64,000 nucleotides of DNA from Crossiella sp. CA-258035 (GCF_030064675.1 NZ_CP116413.1:1025001-1089000), one strand, 5' to 3'. Counted from the stretch's first letter, positions 7,603 to 15,831 are shown. A program made the numbers and translations. Notes: generated by a model not told the origin, from the letters alone.

Positions 7603-9105
7603 GTGTCCACTCTGAGTGAGCTGCTCGCCGAGCACACCCGCCTGCCGGGGGTCGCCGTCGACCACCTGCAACTGGTGGTCGGGGAATGGCAGCTGCTGTC
7701 CGACCTGTCCTTCGCCGACTTCCTGATGTGGGTCCCGCTGGAGGCGGCCACCGCGGACGGGGTCGCCGAGGCGCGGTTCCTGTGCGTGGCCCAGGCCCGC
7801 CCGCAGACCGCGCCCACCGCGCACCCGGAGGACATGGTCAGCACCGTGGTCGCCGCGCCGGACCACCCGCAGCTGCGCAGGGCCGTGGTGGAGGAGCGGA
7901 TCTGCCGGGAGGAGGACCCGCGCTGGCACCTGGGCGTGCCGGTGCGCAGGGAGACCATCCCGGTGCGCTACGAGGGCAAGGTCATCGCGGTGCTCAGCCG
8001 GGACATCAACCTGGCCGTGCCCAGGGTGCCCAGCCCGCTGGAGATCGCCTACCTGGGCAGCGCGGCCGACCTGTGCCAGATGATCGCCGACGGCACCTTC
8101 CCCGCGCCGGAGCCCTCGCCAGGCGCGCACACCAGCCCCAGGGTCGGCGACGGCCTGATCAGGCTGGACGCGGCCGGCACGGTGGTCTTCGCCAGCCCGA
8201 ACGCGCTCTCCGCCTACCACCGGATGGGCCACGCCGCCGACCTGGTCGGGGTGGCGCTGGCGCCGCTGACCCGCTCGCTGGTCTCCGACCCGTTCGACGC
8301 CACCGAGGTGGCCCAGCGGATGCGCACCGCGCTGGACGGCAACCCCAGCACCAGGGTGGAGGCTGAGGCCCGCGGCGCGACCGTGCTCTTCCGCGCGCTG
8401 CCGCTGCGCCCGCGCGGCAAGGCGGCCGGCGCGCTGGTGCTCGTCCGCGACGTCACCGAGGTGACCAGGCGGGACCGGGCGCTGATGTCCAAGGACGCGA
8501 CGATCAGGGAGATCCACCACCGGGTCAAGAACAACCTGCAGACGGTGGCCGCGCTGCTGCGGTTGCAGTCCAGGCGCACCAACAACAGCGAGGCGCGGCA
8601 GGTGCTGGAGGAGTCGGTCCGCCGGGTCACCTCGATCGCGCTGGTGCACGAGACGCTGTCCATGTCGGTGGACGAGCGGGTGTCCCTGGACGACGTGGTG
8701 GACCAGGTGATCCCGATGATGAGCGATGTGGCCACCGCGGAGACCAGGGTGGTGGTCCGCCGCGAGGGCAAGTTCGGCGTGGTGCAGGCGGAACTGGCCA
8801 CCCCGCTGGTGATGGTGCTGACCGAGCTGGTGCAGAACGCCTTCGAGCACGCCTACACCCCCGGCCAGCGCGGCGAGGTGGTGGTGCACGCCGAGCGCTC
8901 GGCGAAGTGGCTGGACGTGGTGATCACCGACGACGGCCGCGGCCTGCCGCAGGGCTTCTCGCTGGAGCGCACCGACCGGCTCGGCCTGCAGATCGTGCGC
9001 ACCCTGGTGGAGTCCGAGCTGCGCGGATCGCTCAGCCTGCGCCGCCGCCAGGGGACCAAGGGCACCGAGGCGGTACTGCGGGTTCCGCTGCAACGACGCC
9101 GTTAG
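7603..9105 (+). CDS. pdtaS: PdtaS-type sensor histidine kinase
   Basis: A soluble 500-residue kinase with no membrane segment. N-terminal GAF-like domain (residues ~1-150), PAS-like domain (~165-290, GLIRLDAAGTVVFASPNALSAY), then a HisKA_2 domain with the phospho-acceptor motif REIHHRVKNNLQTVAALLRL (His305/306) and a HATPase domain (LTELVQNAFEHAY, DDGRGLP, LGLQIVRTLV). This HWE/HisKA_2 layout and the position beside whiB1 match mycobacterial PdtaS, whose partner PdtaR is an RNA-binding ANTAR regulator encoded elsewhere. GTG at 7603 is the only start that fits the full GAF domain. Confidence 0.9.
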   Translation: MSTLSELLAEHTRLPGVAVDHLQLVVGEWQLLSDLSFADFLMWVPLEAATADGVAEARFLCVAQARPQTAPTAHPEDMVSTVVAAPDHPQLRRAVVEERICREEDPRWHLGVPVRRETIPVRYEGKVIAVLSRDINLAVPRVPSPLEIAYLGSAADLCQMIADGTFPAPEPSPGAHTSPRVGDGLIRLDAAGTVVFASPNALSAYHRMGHAADLVGVALAPLTRSLVSDPFDATEVAQRMRTALDGNPSTRVEAEARGATVLFRALPLRPRGKAAGALVLVRDVTEVTRRDRALMSKDATIREIHHRVKNNLQTVAALLRLQSRRTNNSEARQVLEESVRRVTSIALVHETLSMSVDERVSLDDVVDQVIPMMSDVATAETRVVVRREGKFGVVQAELATPLVMVLTELVQNAFEHAYTPGQRGEVVVHAERSAKWLDVVITDDGRGLPQGFSLERTDRLGLQIVRTLVESELRGSLSLRRRQGTKGTEAVLRVPLQRRR

Positions 9106-9186
9106 CCCATTAGGACTCGGCGATTTATCTAGTCAGGTTGGCGACCGGCAGAACCGGGGTTTTCGCCGGAGAGGCAGAAAAAGCAA

Positions 9187-9220
9187 CTGACCGGCACTCG
9201 TTCGCGCGAGTGCCGGTCAG
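9187..9220. terminator. Bidirectional terminator between pdtaS and whiB1
   Basis: CTGACCGGCACTCG (9187-9200) and CGAGTGCCGGTCAG (9207-9220) form a perfect 14-bp stem with a 6-nt loop. On the minus strand the stem is followed by TTGCTTTTTCTG, a proper U-tract, so it mainly ends whiB1 transcription; it can also stop pdtaS read-through. Confidence 0.85.
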
Positions 9221-9246
9221 TCGGCCGTTCGGAGGTTGCGACCCTC

Positions 9247-9501
9247 TCAGGCTCCAGTGCGGGCCCGGGTGCGGGCGTTGCGACGCTTCAGCGCACGACG
9301 CTCGTCCTCGCTCATACCGCCCCAGACTCCCGCGTCCTGTCCAGACTCAAGTGCCCAGGTCAGGCAGTCAGACATCACGGGGCACCGGCGGCAGACGGTC
9401 TTCGCCTCGGCGATCTGGAGCAACGCCGGACCGCTGTTCCCAACGGGGAAGAACAGCTCGGGGTCCTCGTCGCGGCAGGTCGCGCGGTGGCGCCAGTCCA
9501 T
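9247..9501 (-). CDS. whiB1: WhiB1 iron-sulfur transcription factor
   Basis: Small [4Fe-4S] protein that binds the primary sigma factor and responds to nitric oxide; essential in mycobacteria. The 84-residue sequence has the four cluster cysteines Cys9, Cys37, Cys40 and Cys46, the G-x-W turn GVWGGMSEDERR and the basic DNA-binding tail RALKRRNARTRARTG. ATG at 9501 is chosen because it gives the standard MDWRHRA start with GAGGAGCAAGG just upstream; the frame runs open for 8 more codons. It is expressed alone, with a CRP-like site 68-83 bp upstream. Confidence 0.97.
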   Translation of the reverse strand: MDWRHRATCRDEDPELFFPVGNSGPALLQIAEAKTVCRRCPVMSDCLTWALESGQDAGVWGGMSEDERRALKRRNARTRARTGA

Positions 9502-9568
9502 GGTTCCTTGCTCCTCGCTAGGCACAACAATAGTGCCGATAGTCGGTTCGGGGGTGTTTGTGGGTGCT

Positions 9569-9584
9569 TGTGAATGCTTTCACG
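9569..9584. promoter_or_regulatory. CRP-type site upstream of whiB1
   Basis: TGTGAATGCTTTCACG matches the CRP consensus TGTGA-N6-TCACA at 9 of 10 fixed positions. It is 68 bp upstream of the whiB1 start. Mycobacterial whiB1 is known to be controlled by the cAMP receptor protein (Rv3676) at upstream sites. A second inverted repeat, GGTGAG-CCAA-CTCACC, lies further up at 9619-9634 with no assigned binder. The rest of 9502-9730 holds no gene. Confidence 0.65.
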
Positions 9585-9730
9585 AACTACGGCAATGTCA
9601 AGAGGCCCGATCCAATCCGGTGAGCCAACTCACCCGAAAGATCGACACGCTCTCCATTGGCGGTTTCAAGGGGTGACATTCCGCCGACTAGCGGACGTCA
9701 CGCCCAGGTGATGACCCGATCACGCAGAGG

Positions 9731-10645
9731 TCATACCGCGACGCTGAGTGCTGCGGGCACGGACATGAACCGCACATCGGTCCGCTCGCCCAGCAGATCA
9801 CCGTCTACCTGGAGCCGGACCGGTTCCGCGCAGGTCACTCTAATCCACTCAACGTCGTCCCGCCGCAACAAATTCCCGCCCTGAGGACTTCCCCCTGGAC
9901 GCAGGATCTGCCAGACGTGCTTCACGACGGTGGGTACCCCGACGCTACGCAGAGCAAACACACCGAGTCCGTCCTCGAAGGAAGAGCCGGGGTTGATCCG
10001 CAACGGCTTCTCACCGAGATAGGTCCACGGGTCGGTGTTGGACACGAAGGCCAGGTGCAGCCCGGTCTCCGGTTCACCGTCGGGCAGGTGCACGGTGAGC
10101 TTCGGGTGCCCGTGGTCCAGCTTGAAGTAGCTGGTCGCGGCCATCCGCGCGTACAGCAGCGGAGTCGCCTTCTTGTCCCGGTGCCGTTCCACCCCGGCCA
10201 CCACGTCGGCGTCCCAGCCCATCCCGGCGTTGAAGGTGAACCACCGGTCATCCGCCCTGCCCAGCCCGACCCGGCGCCGGGCGCCGGTCTCGATGGCCAG
10301 CAGCAGCCGGTGCGTGGCCTCCACCGGATCCACCGGCAGGCCAAGGGCGCGCGCGAAGACGTTCGCGGATCCGCCCGGCACCACACCCAGCATCGGCACG
10401 TCGTCCCGGACGCCGTCAGAGAGCAGTCCGTTCACGACCTCGTTGACCGTGCCATCCCCGCCGTGCGCCACCACGAGGTCAAAACCGTCGTGCGCGGCCT
10501 GCGCCGCGGCGTCCGCGGCATGCCCCCGGTAGCTGGTCTCCACGACGTCGAGCTTGACGTCGCTGGCCAGCGCGTGGGCGATGACGTCGCGCCCCGCCGC
10601 CGAGGTGGCGGTGGCCTGGGGATTGACCACGAGGAGAGCGCGCAC
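9731..10645 (-). CDS. Diacylglycerol/lipid kinase family protein
   Basis: Phosphorylates a lipid alcohol such as diacylglycerol or a sphingoid-like base. The 304-residue protein shows the DAGK catalytic domain: LVVNPQATATSAAG at the N-terminus, the nucleotide loop VVAHGGDGTVNEVVNGLL, and VPGGSANVFARALGLP. The C-terminal beta-rich domain ends VRLQVDGDLLGE, typical of YegS-like enzymes. GTG at 10645 is the start. It corresponds in position to Rv3218 of mycobacteria. Which lipid it uses is unknown. Confidence 0.88.
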   Translation of the reverse strand: MRALLVVNPQATATSAAGRDVIAHALASDVKLDVVETSYRGHAADAAAQAAHDGFDLVVAHGGDGTVNEVVNGLLSDGVRDDVPMLGVVPGGSANVFARALGLPVDPVEATHRLLLAIETGARRRVGLGRADDRWFTFNAGMGWDADVVAGVERHRDKKATPLLYARMAATSYFKLDHGHPKLTVHLPDGEPETGLHLAFVSNTDPWTYLGEKPLRINPGSSFEDGLGVFALRSVGVPTVVKHVWQILRPGGSPQGGNLLRRDDVEWIRVTCAEPVRLQVDGDLLGERTDVRFMSVPAALSVAV

Positions 10646-10807
10646 GCCCCGAAGCGTATGACAGCCCGTGACCCTCCGCCGTCCACCCCTGACCCGATCG
10701 TGGTGGCCCAGCAGCGGCGTTGTGCCTGGGCGATCACCAAGATGCGGTGCAAGTCACGTCCGAGCGCCGCCCGGCCACCCCTTCCGGGGGATAGCTAGCC
10801 TGTCTGC

Positions 10808-11227
10808 ATGTCACAAGCCCTGGGTGCGCCGCGCGCGGTGCGCCTCGCCGGTCTGCTGGTCGGGTTGCAGGGCCTGGCGGGTGTGGTCCTGGTGGTCGCC
10901 CTGCTGGTCCGCGCGCTCAACGGCGCGCCCAAACCGGGCAACGTCTTCGGTGAGGCCGGGTACTTCGCGATCCTGACCGCCGCGGTCATCGCCACCGCCG
11001 TCGGGCTGGCGCGCGGCAAGCGCTGGGCCCGCTCGCCGGCGGTGGTGGTGCAGCTGCTGCTGCTCGGCGTGGCCTGGTACACCCTCGGGCCGTCCGGGCG
11101 CTGGCTGATCGGCTCGCTGGCCGCGGTCTACTGCGTGAGCGTGCTGGTGCTGCTGTTCAGCACGCACGCGCGGGCCTGGGTGCTCGGCATCGGGCCCTAC
11201 GACGACTCCGCCGACCAGAAGTCGTAG
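10808..11227 (+). CDS. Conserved four-helix membrane protein
   Basis: A 139-residue integral membrane protein with four hydrophobic segments (residues ~12-36, ~52-67, ~80-93 and ~100-119) and a charged C-terminus. It matches the actinobacterial family represented by Rv3217c in size, topology and location. A TAGCCT hexamer at 10796-10801 would place the transcription start on the ATG itself, so a leaderless mRNA is likely. No function is known. Confidence 0.75.
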   Translation: MSQALGAPRAVRLAGLLVGLQGLAGVVLVVALLVRALNGAPKPGNVFGEAGYFAILTAAVIATAVGLARGKRWARSPAVVVQLLLLGVAWYTLGPSGRWLIGSLAAVYCVSVLVLLFSTHARAWVLGIGPYDDSADQKS

Positions 11228-11360
11228 TTCGCTCGACCGGGTGGCCCTGCGGTAACCCAGCCCGGTGGTCTGCCCCGTTTTCCCGGTTGCCCAGGTTCCT
11301 CGCGGGCAGTTCGTGCTCCGTCCGAGCGTGACGCGAACGGAGATCGGGAGGACGGAAGCG

Positions 11361-12182
11361 ATGATCAGCGAGCAGATGGTGCCGCAGTTGTTCGGCGACG
11401 AGGTCTGCGACCGGAACGGCGCCAAGATCGGCAAGGTCGGCCAGGTCTACCTGGAGGAGGGCACCGGGCGGCCTGCGTGGGCGACCGTGCGCACCGGCCT
11501 GTTCGGTCTGAAGGAGAGCTTCGTTCCGCTCGACCAGGCCAGCCTGGAAGGTGACACGTTGCGGGTCGCGGTGACCAAGGACCAGGTCAGCGACGCACCC
11601 CGGATGGACGCCGCGGGCCGGCTGTCCAGCGAGGACGAGCAGCAGCTCTACGACTACTACGGCATGCGCTACCCGGCGGTGCCCGGCCCGCGCCAGGACA
11701 CCCAGGCGGGCCGGTCCCGGACGCCCGCGACGGCGCACGACCGGGCGGCGCACGACCGGGCGGCGCACGACCGGACCGCCGCGGACGGGCGGGACGACGC
11801 GATGACCCGCTCGGAGGAGCGGCTCAAGGTCGGCGCGGAGACCACGGAGACCGGCCGGGTCCGGCTGCGCAAGTACGTGGTGACCGAGGAACAGCAGGTC
11901 ACCGTGCCGGTGCGGCACGAGGAGGTCCGGATCGAGCGAGAGCCGATCACCGAGGCCAACCGGGACCAGGCCATGTCCGGTGCCGAGATCAGCGAGGCCG
12001 AGCACGAGGTCACGCTGCACGCGGAGCGGCCGGTGGTGCGCACCGAGGCGGTGCCGGTGGAGCGGGTGCGGCTGGCCAAGGAGACGGTCACCGAGGAGGA
12101 GACCGTCTCCGGGCAGGTGCGCAAGGAACAGATCGAGGTCACCGAGGAACAAGCGCGGGATCGGCGGGATCGCAAGCGCTGA
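11361..12182 (+). CDS. PRC-barrel and DUF2382 (YsnF/AvaK) domain protein
   Basis: A 273-residue cytoplasmic protein. Residues ~1-100 are a PRC-barrel-like domain (LFGDEVCDRNGAKIGKVGQVY, KESFVPLDQA). A low-complexity linker with an AHDR repeat follows (residues ~118-145). The C-terminal ~110 residues form a DUF2382 domain with its usual repeated E-rich strands (EEQQVTVPVRHEEVRIEREPI, HAERPVVRTEAVPVERVRL). Proteins of this type are linked to general stress in other bacteria; the role is not defined. ATG at 11361 has GGGAGGACGGAAG upstream. The 3' end overlaps the convergent EamA gene by 44 bp. Confidence 0.85.
   Translation: MISEQMVPQLFGDEVCDRNGAKIGKVGQVYLEEGTGRPAWATVRTGLFGLKESFVPLDQASLEGDTLRVAVTKDQVSDAPRMDAAGRLSSEDEQQLYDYYGMRYPAVPGPRQDTQAGRSRTPATAHDRAAHDRAAHDRTAADGRDDAMTRSEERLKVGAETTETGRVRLRKYVVTEEQQVTVPVRHEEVRIEREPITEANRDQAMSGAEISEAEHEVTLHAERPVVRTEAVPVERVRLAKETVTEEETVSGQVRKEQIEVTEEQARDRRDRKR
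11734..11778 (+). repeat. Three 15-bp tandem repeats in the DUF2382 gene linker
   Basis: The unit CGCACGACCGGGCGG occurs twice exactly and a third time with changes at its end. It encodes AHDRA steps in the linker between the PRC-barrel and DUF2382 domains, keeps the frame, and could vary in copy number by slippage. Confidence 0.8.
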
Positions 12183-13077
12183 GCCGGGCTGGGCCGGGGT
12201 GCGGCGCTCGTCGTCGCGCCCCGGCCTTGACCACGCCGGAGGCCAGTGCGACGCCGAGGATGACCAGCGCGGCGGCGGCCAGCCGCAGCGGGGTCAGCGC
12301 CTCGCCGAGCAGCAGCGCGGCCGAGGACATGCCGAACACCGGCACCAGCAGGGAGAACGGCGCCACCGCGGTGGCCGGGTAGACCCGCAGCAGGAAACCC
12401 CAGATGCCGAATCCGGCCAGGGTGGCCGCCCAGCCCACGTAAAGCACCGCGCCGATGCCGGCGAAGTCCAGGTGCGCCAACGCGTTCAGCCCGCTGTCCA
12501 CGCCTTCGAAGGCGGCGGAGAGGGCGAGCAGTGGCAGGATCGGCACCGCGCTGACCCACACCATGAACCGCAGCATGTCCGGCGGGGCCGCGTACCGGGT
12601 GATGATGTTGGTCAGGCTCCACACCGCGGCCGCGCCCACCACCATGAGCAGCGCGCCCACCGGGCTGTCCGCGCCGTAGTCCACGACCACCAGCACCATG
12701 CCGGCCAGCGCGATCCCGGTGCCGGCCAGCCGCAGCGGGGTGGGCCGCTCCTTGAGCAGCAGCGTGGCGAAGAGCACGGTGAACAGCACCTGGCTCTGCA
12801 ACACCAGTGAGGACAGCCCGGCCGGCGCGCCGGCGTACATGCCGCCGAAGAGCAGGCCGAACTTGACCACGCCCAGGGTCAGCCCCATCAGCAGCACCCA
12901 GCGCCAGGCCACCCGGGGCGAGCCGACGAAGAACAGCGCGGGCAGCGCCGCGGCGGCGAAGCGCAGGGCGGAGAACAGGAACGGGGGTACCTCGGCCAGG
13001 CCGATCTGGATGACCACGAAGTTGAGGCCCCAGATCAGGGCGACCAGTACGGCGAGGGCGAGGTGCGCGGGCTTCAC
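12139..13077 (-). CDS. EamA (DMT) family transporter
   Basis: A ~312-residue drug/metabolite transporter with two EamA repeats and ten predicted membrane helices. Visible parts include HLALAVLVALIWGLNFVVIQ (helix 1 with the WGxNF motif), PALFFVGSPRVAWR, LGGMYAGAPAGLSSLVLQSQ-type loops and, in the second repeat, WAATLAGFGIWGFLLR and PVFGMSSAALLLGE. Substrate is unknown; family members export amino acids, purines or drugs. GTG at 13077 is preferred because it starts right before helix 1. It is divergent from a LysR gene that probably regulated it. Confidence 0.88.
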   Translation of the reverse strand: MKPAHLALAVLVALIWGLNFVVIQIGLAEVPPFLFSALRFAAAALPALFFVGSPRVAWRWVLLMGLTLGVVKFGLLFGGMYAGAPAGLSSLVLQSQVLFTVLFATLLLKERPTPLRLAGTGIALAGMVLVVVDYGADSPVGALLMVVGAAAVWSLTNIITRYAAPPDMLRFMVWVSAVPILPLLALSAAFEGVDSGLNALAHLDFAGIGAVLYVGWAATLAGFGIWGFLLRVYPATAVAPFSLLVPVFGMSSAALLLGEALTPLRLAAAALVILGVALASGVVKAGARRRAPHPGPARLSACDPADPALVPR

Positions 13078-13149
13078 GGCACCAGCCTCACCCGGCGGAG
13101 AGTTAAGCACCAGCGAAATCCACTACGCGGATCTGTTTAGTATTGCTTC

Positions 13150-14074
13150 ATGCTCGATCTCGGCAGACTGCGCGCCCTGCACGCCGTCGCGGTGCACGGC
13201 TCGGTCAACGCGGCCGCCGCCGCCCTCGGCTACACCCCCTCCGCGGTGTCCCAGCAGCTGGCCAAGCTGGAACGCGAGACCGGCACCGTGCTGCTGGAAC
13301 GCCGCGGCCGCGGCATCGCGCTCACCGACGCCGCGGAGGACCTGGCAGGCACCGCCAAGCAGGTGCTGGCCCTGGTCGAACAGGCCGAGGTGCGGCTGGA
13401 GGAGCAGCGCGGCACGCCGATCGGACGGCTCAGCGTGGCCACCTTCGCCACCGCGGTCCGTGGCCTGATGCCCGCCCCGCTGGCCGAGCTGGCGCGGGCC
13501 TACCCGGAGCTGGACGTGCGGCTGACCGAGCTGGACCCGCACCTGGCGGTGGACCTGGTGGCCCGCGGCGAGCTGGACCTGGCCGTGGTGCACGACTGGG
13601 AGAACACCCCGCTGGCCATGCCGGAGGGGCTGGCCCGCACCGACATCGGGGTGGACGTGGCCGATGTGGCTGCTGCACCAGGACCACCCGCTGGCCACCC
13701 GGACCGAGCTGAGCCCGCTGGAGCTCATCGGCGCGCGCTGGATCTGCCAGCCGCCGGGGTCGATCTGCCACGACTGGCTGATCCGCACCCTGCGCGGCGG
13801 CGGGGTGGAACCGGTGCTCGCGCACCAGGTCACCGAGTACCAGTCGCAGCTGGCGCTGGCCGCGCGCGGGCTCGGCGTGTGCCTGCTGCCCCGGCTCGGG
13901 CGGGGGCCGGTGCCCGCGGGCGTGGTGGTCCGGCCGCTGGTCCCGACGCCGACCAGGCGGTTGTTCGCGGTGTGGCGGCAGCAGGCCACCCGGCGGCCGG
14001 CGATCGCGGCCACGGTGGCCGCGCTGCGCGCGCACTGGGCCGATCGGGACACCGCCGATGCGCCAAAGGGTTGA
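13150..14074 (+). pseudogene. LysR family regulator broken by a +1 frameshift
   Basis: The N-terminal part reads as a normal LysR protein (LRALHAVAVHGSVNAAAAALG, PSAVSQQLAKLERETGTVLL, then the start of the effector domain). At 13666-13669 (GTGG) the frame changes by one base. The first frame then becomes Ala/Gly/Arg-rich nonsense to 14085, while proper LysR sequence resumes one frame over (LLHQDHPLATRTELSPLEL, GARWICQPPGSICHDWLIR, LALAARGLGVCLLPRLG) and stops at 14074. Removing one G restores ADVLLHQDHPLA and a ~307-residue protein. Either a true recent pseudogene or a sequencing error. The TAGTAT hexamer at 13138-13143 would give a leaderless start at the ATG. ATCC-N7-GGAT at 13118-13132 is a possible operator shared with the EamA gene. 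Confidence 0.85.
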
Positions 14075-14128
14075 TCACTCAATGAAGGGACTGGGAGCGC
14101 CCGCGCGTGTCGTGCTCCAATCGATGTT

Positions 14129-14842
14129 GTGACGCCACCCGGTCAGATCCCGCGACCGCGCACGTCCGTCGGCCGGGCCGCGCACGCGCTGCTCGGCCTT
14201 GGCCCCTTCGACCAGGTCGACGAGGAGCTGTTCGGCTACGCCAGCTGGGCAGCCGCCAACTTCACCGCGCTGCACGTGGTGGTCGTCGACCTGCCCGCCG
14301 TGCACACCTACCGCGCGGTCGGCTACAAGACCCACCGCGCCCTGCACAAGGCGCGCAGCGAGGGCAAGCGCCTGCACACCAGGGCCCGGCGCGCGCTGGC
14401 CGCGCTGGCGCTGCCCGGCTCGCTGGTGGTGCCCTGGGCCGAGCTGGCCGCCCGCTACCGCTACCGCCTGCTGTTCGAGCAGGTCAGGCAGGCCTACGAG
14501 AGCAACCCGGTGTTCCGCGCGGCCTGCCTGCGGGCCACCGCGACCATGCTGGCCGACCGGGTGCCCGGCGCGCTGTGCTCCCGAGGGCAGGTGCAGGTCG
14601 CGGCGCACTCGCTGCTGGCCGAGCTGCCGCTGGCCATCGACGGCGCCGGCATCCTCGGCGTGCCCGAGTCCACCCGCTGCCAGCCCCGGCCGCTGGAGCT
14701 GGCCGAGGTGCTCGCCGCCGCCCCGCCCGAGCTGTGCCCGCGCCCCGGCCAGGACTCGCTGACCCTGCGGACCATCGCGGCCCGGCGGGCGGAGGTCCCT
14801 GGCAGGATCCACGTCCATGGCAATGGTTCGCGAGGTCGCTGA
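14129..14842 (+). CDS. Cyclodipeptide synthase-like protein lacking the catalytic serine
   Basis: A 237-residue protein that aligns along its length with tRNA-dependent cyclodipeptide synthases, which make cyclic dipeptides from two aminoacyl-tRNAs. Matching parts are HALLGLGPF (10-28), VVVVDLPAVHTYRAVGY (50-66), the basic helix ALHKARSEGKRLHTRARRAL (71-90) that holds tRNA in the family, YESNPVFRAACL (123-134) and SLLAELPLAIDGAGILGVPE (161-180). Against AlbC, recalled from memory, the nucleophile Ser37 aligns with Gln29 or a gap, Tyr178 with Ser161 and Tyr202 with Gln185, while Glu182 is kept as Glu165. It may therefore be a non-catalytic relative or use other chemistry. GTG start at 14129 has no clear ribosome site. 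It overlaps the DinB gene by 26 bp; no cyclodipeptide-tailoring gene is near. Confidence 0.7.
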   Translation: MTPPGQIPRPRTSVGRAAHALLGLGPFDQVDEELFGYASWAAANFTALHVVVVDLPAVHTYRAVGYKTHRALHKARSEGKRLHTRARRALAALALPGSLVVPWAELAARYRYRLLFEQVRQAYESNPVFRAACLRATATMLADRVPGALCSRGQVQVAAHSLLAELPLAIDGAGILGVPESTRCQPRPLELAEVLAAAPPELCPRPGQDSLTLRTIAARRAEVPGRIHVHGNGSRGR

Positions 14843-15335
14843 CGAACGGGACGCCCTGCTGGCCTTCCTGGCCGAACAACGCGCCGCGCTGCGCCGCTCG
14901 GTGCTCAACCTGGCCGAGGAGACCGCCGCCAGCCGCCCGCTGACCAGCGAGCTGACCCTGGCCGGGCTGGTCAAGCACGCGGTCAGCGTGGAGCGGAACT
15001 GGACCAACCTGCTGCAGGGCCGCCCGGCCGACGGCCGCCCAGGCCACGCCCTGGACCCCGGCGAGACCCTGCCGCAGGCGCTGGCCGACCTGGCCGAGGT
15101 CGCCGCCACCACCGAGGCGCTGGTGCCGGGGCTGGACCTGGACCGCGAGGTGGACCTGGACCTGCTGAACCACCCGATGGTCAAGGGCAAGACCCGCACC
15201 GCCCGCTGGGTGCTGTTCCACCTGGTCGCCGAGTTCGCCCGGCACGCCGGCCACGCCGACCTGCTGCGCGAGTCCCTGGACGGGGCGACCGCCTACGAGC
15301 TGGTCGCCGCCGCCGGGGACCCGCTGATCACGTGA
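14817..15335 (+). CDS. DinB/DUF664 family protein
   Basis: A 172-residue four-helix-bundle protein of the DinB superfamily, DUF664 branch common in actinobacteria, some of whose members are mycothiol-dependent transferases. Visible signatures are the N-terminal helix LLAFLAEQRAALRRSVLNL, LTLAGLVKHAVSVERNWTNLL with metal-ligand His55, and RWVLFHLVAEFARHAGHADLLRE with the HxxxxxRHAGHAD metal site. ATG at 14817 overlaps the upstream cyclodipeptide-synthase-like gene, implying co-expression; ATG at 14823 is an alternative. The substrate is unknown. The 3' end overlaps the convergent GNAT gene by 8 bp. Confidence 0.88.
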   Translation: MAMVREVADERDALLAFLAEQRAALRRSVLNLAEETAASRPLTSELTLAGLVKHAVSVERNWTNLLQGRPADGRPGHALDPGETLPQALADLAEVAATTEALVPGLDLDREVDLDLLNHPMVKGKTRTARWVLFHLVAEFARHAGHADLLRESLDGATAYELVAAAGDPLIT

Positions 15336-15813
15336 GCTTGCCCGCCGCGGCCAGCGCCTCGCCGTCCAGCCGGTAGACCGTCCACTCGTCCATGGCCACC
15401 GCGCCGAGGGACTTGTAGAAGTCGATGGCCGGGGTGTTCCAGTCCAGCACGGACCACTCGAACCGGCCGTACCCGCGCCGCACGCACTCCCTGGCCAGCT
15501 CGGTCAGCAGCGCCTTGCCCAGGCCGGAGCCGCGGTGCTCGGGCAGCACGAACAGGTCCTCCAGGTAGATGCCGTGCCTGCCCTCCCAGGTGGAGAAGTT
15601 CAGGAACCACAGCGCGCAGCCGACCACCACGCCGTCGGCCTCGGCCACGTGCGCGAACAGCGCGGGGTTCTCCCCGAACAGCGCCGTGTGCAACTGCTCG
15701 GCGGTGATGGTGCAGGACTCCGGGGCGCGCTCGTACTCGGCCAGGCCCTCGATCAGTCCGATGACGGCGTCCACATCGGACGGCCGGATCCGGCGAATGC
15801 GGTCGTCGGTCAC
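15328..15813 (-). CDS. GNAT N-acetyltransferase, diamine acetyltransferase-like
   Basis: A 161-residue GNAT enzyme that transfers acetyl from acetyl-CoA. It resembles the spermidine/diamine acetyltransferase (SSAT) branch: RIRPSDVDAVIGLIEGLAEYE, ALWFLNFSTWEGRHGIYLEDLFV, the CoA loop PEHRGSGLGKALL, and FEWSVLDWNTPAIDFYKSLGA. GTG at 15813 is the start. It follows the histidine phosphatase after 18 bp on the same strand, so the two form an operon. The acceptor is not certain. Confidence 0.88.
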   Translation of the reverse strand: MTDDRIRRIRPSDVDAVIGLIEGLAEYERAPESCTITAEQLHTALFGENPALFAHVAEADGVVVGCALWFLNFSTWEGRHGIYLEDLFVLPEHRGSGLGKALLTELARECVRRGYGRFEWSVLDWNTPAIDFYKSLGAVAMDEWTVYRLDGEALAAAGKLT

Positions 15814-15831
15814 GGGTTTCCTCCCCAGCGC

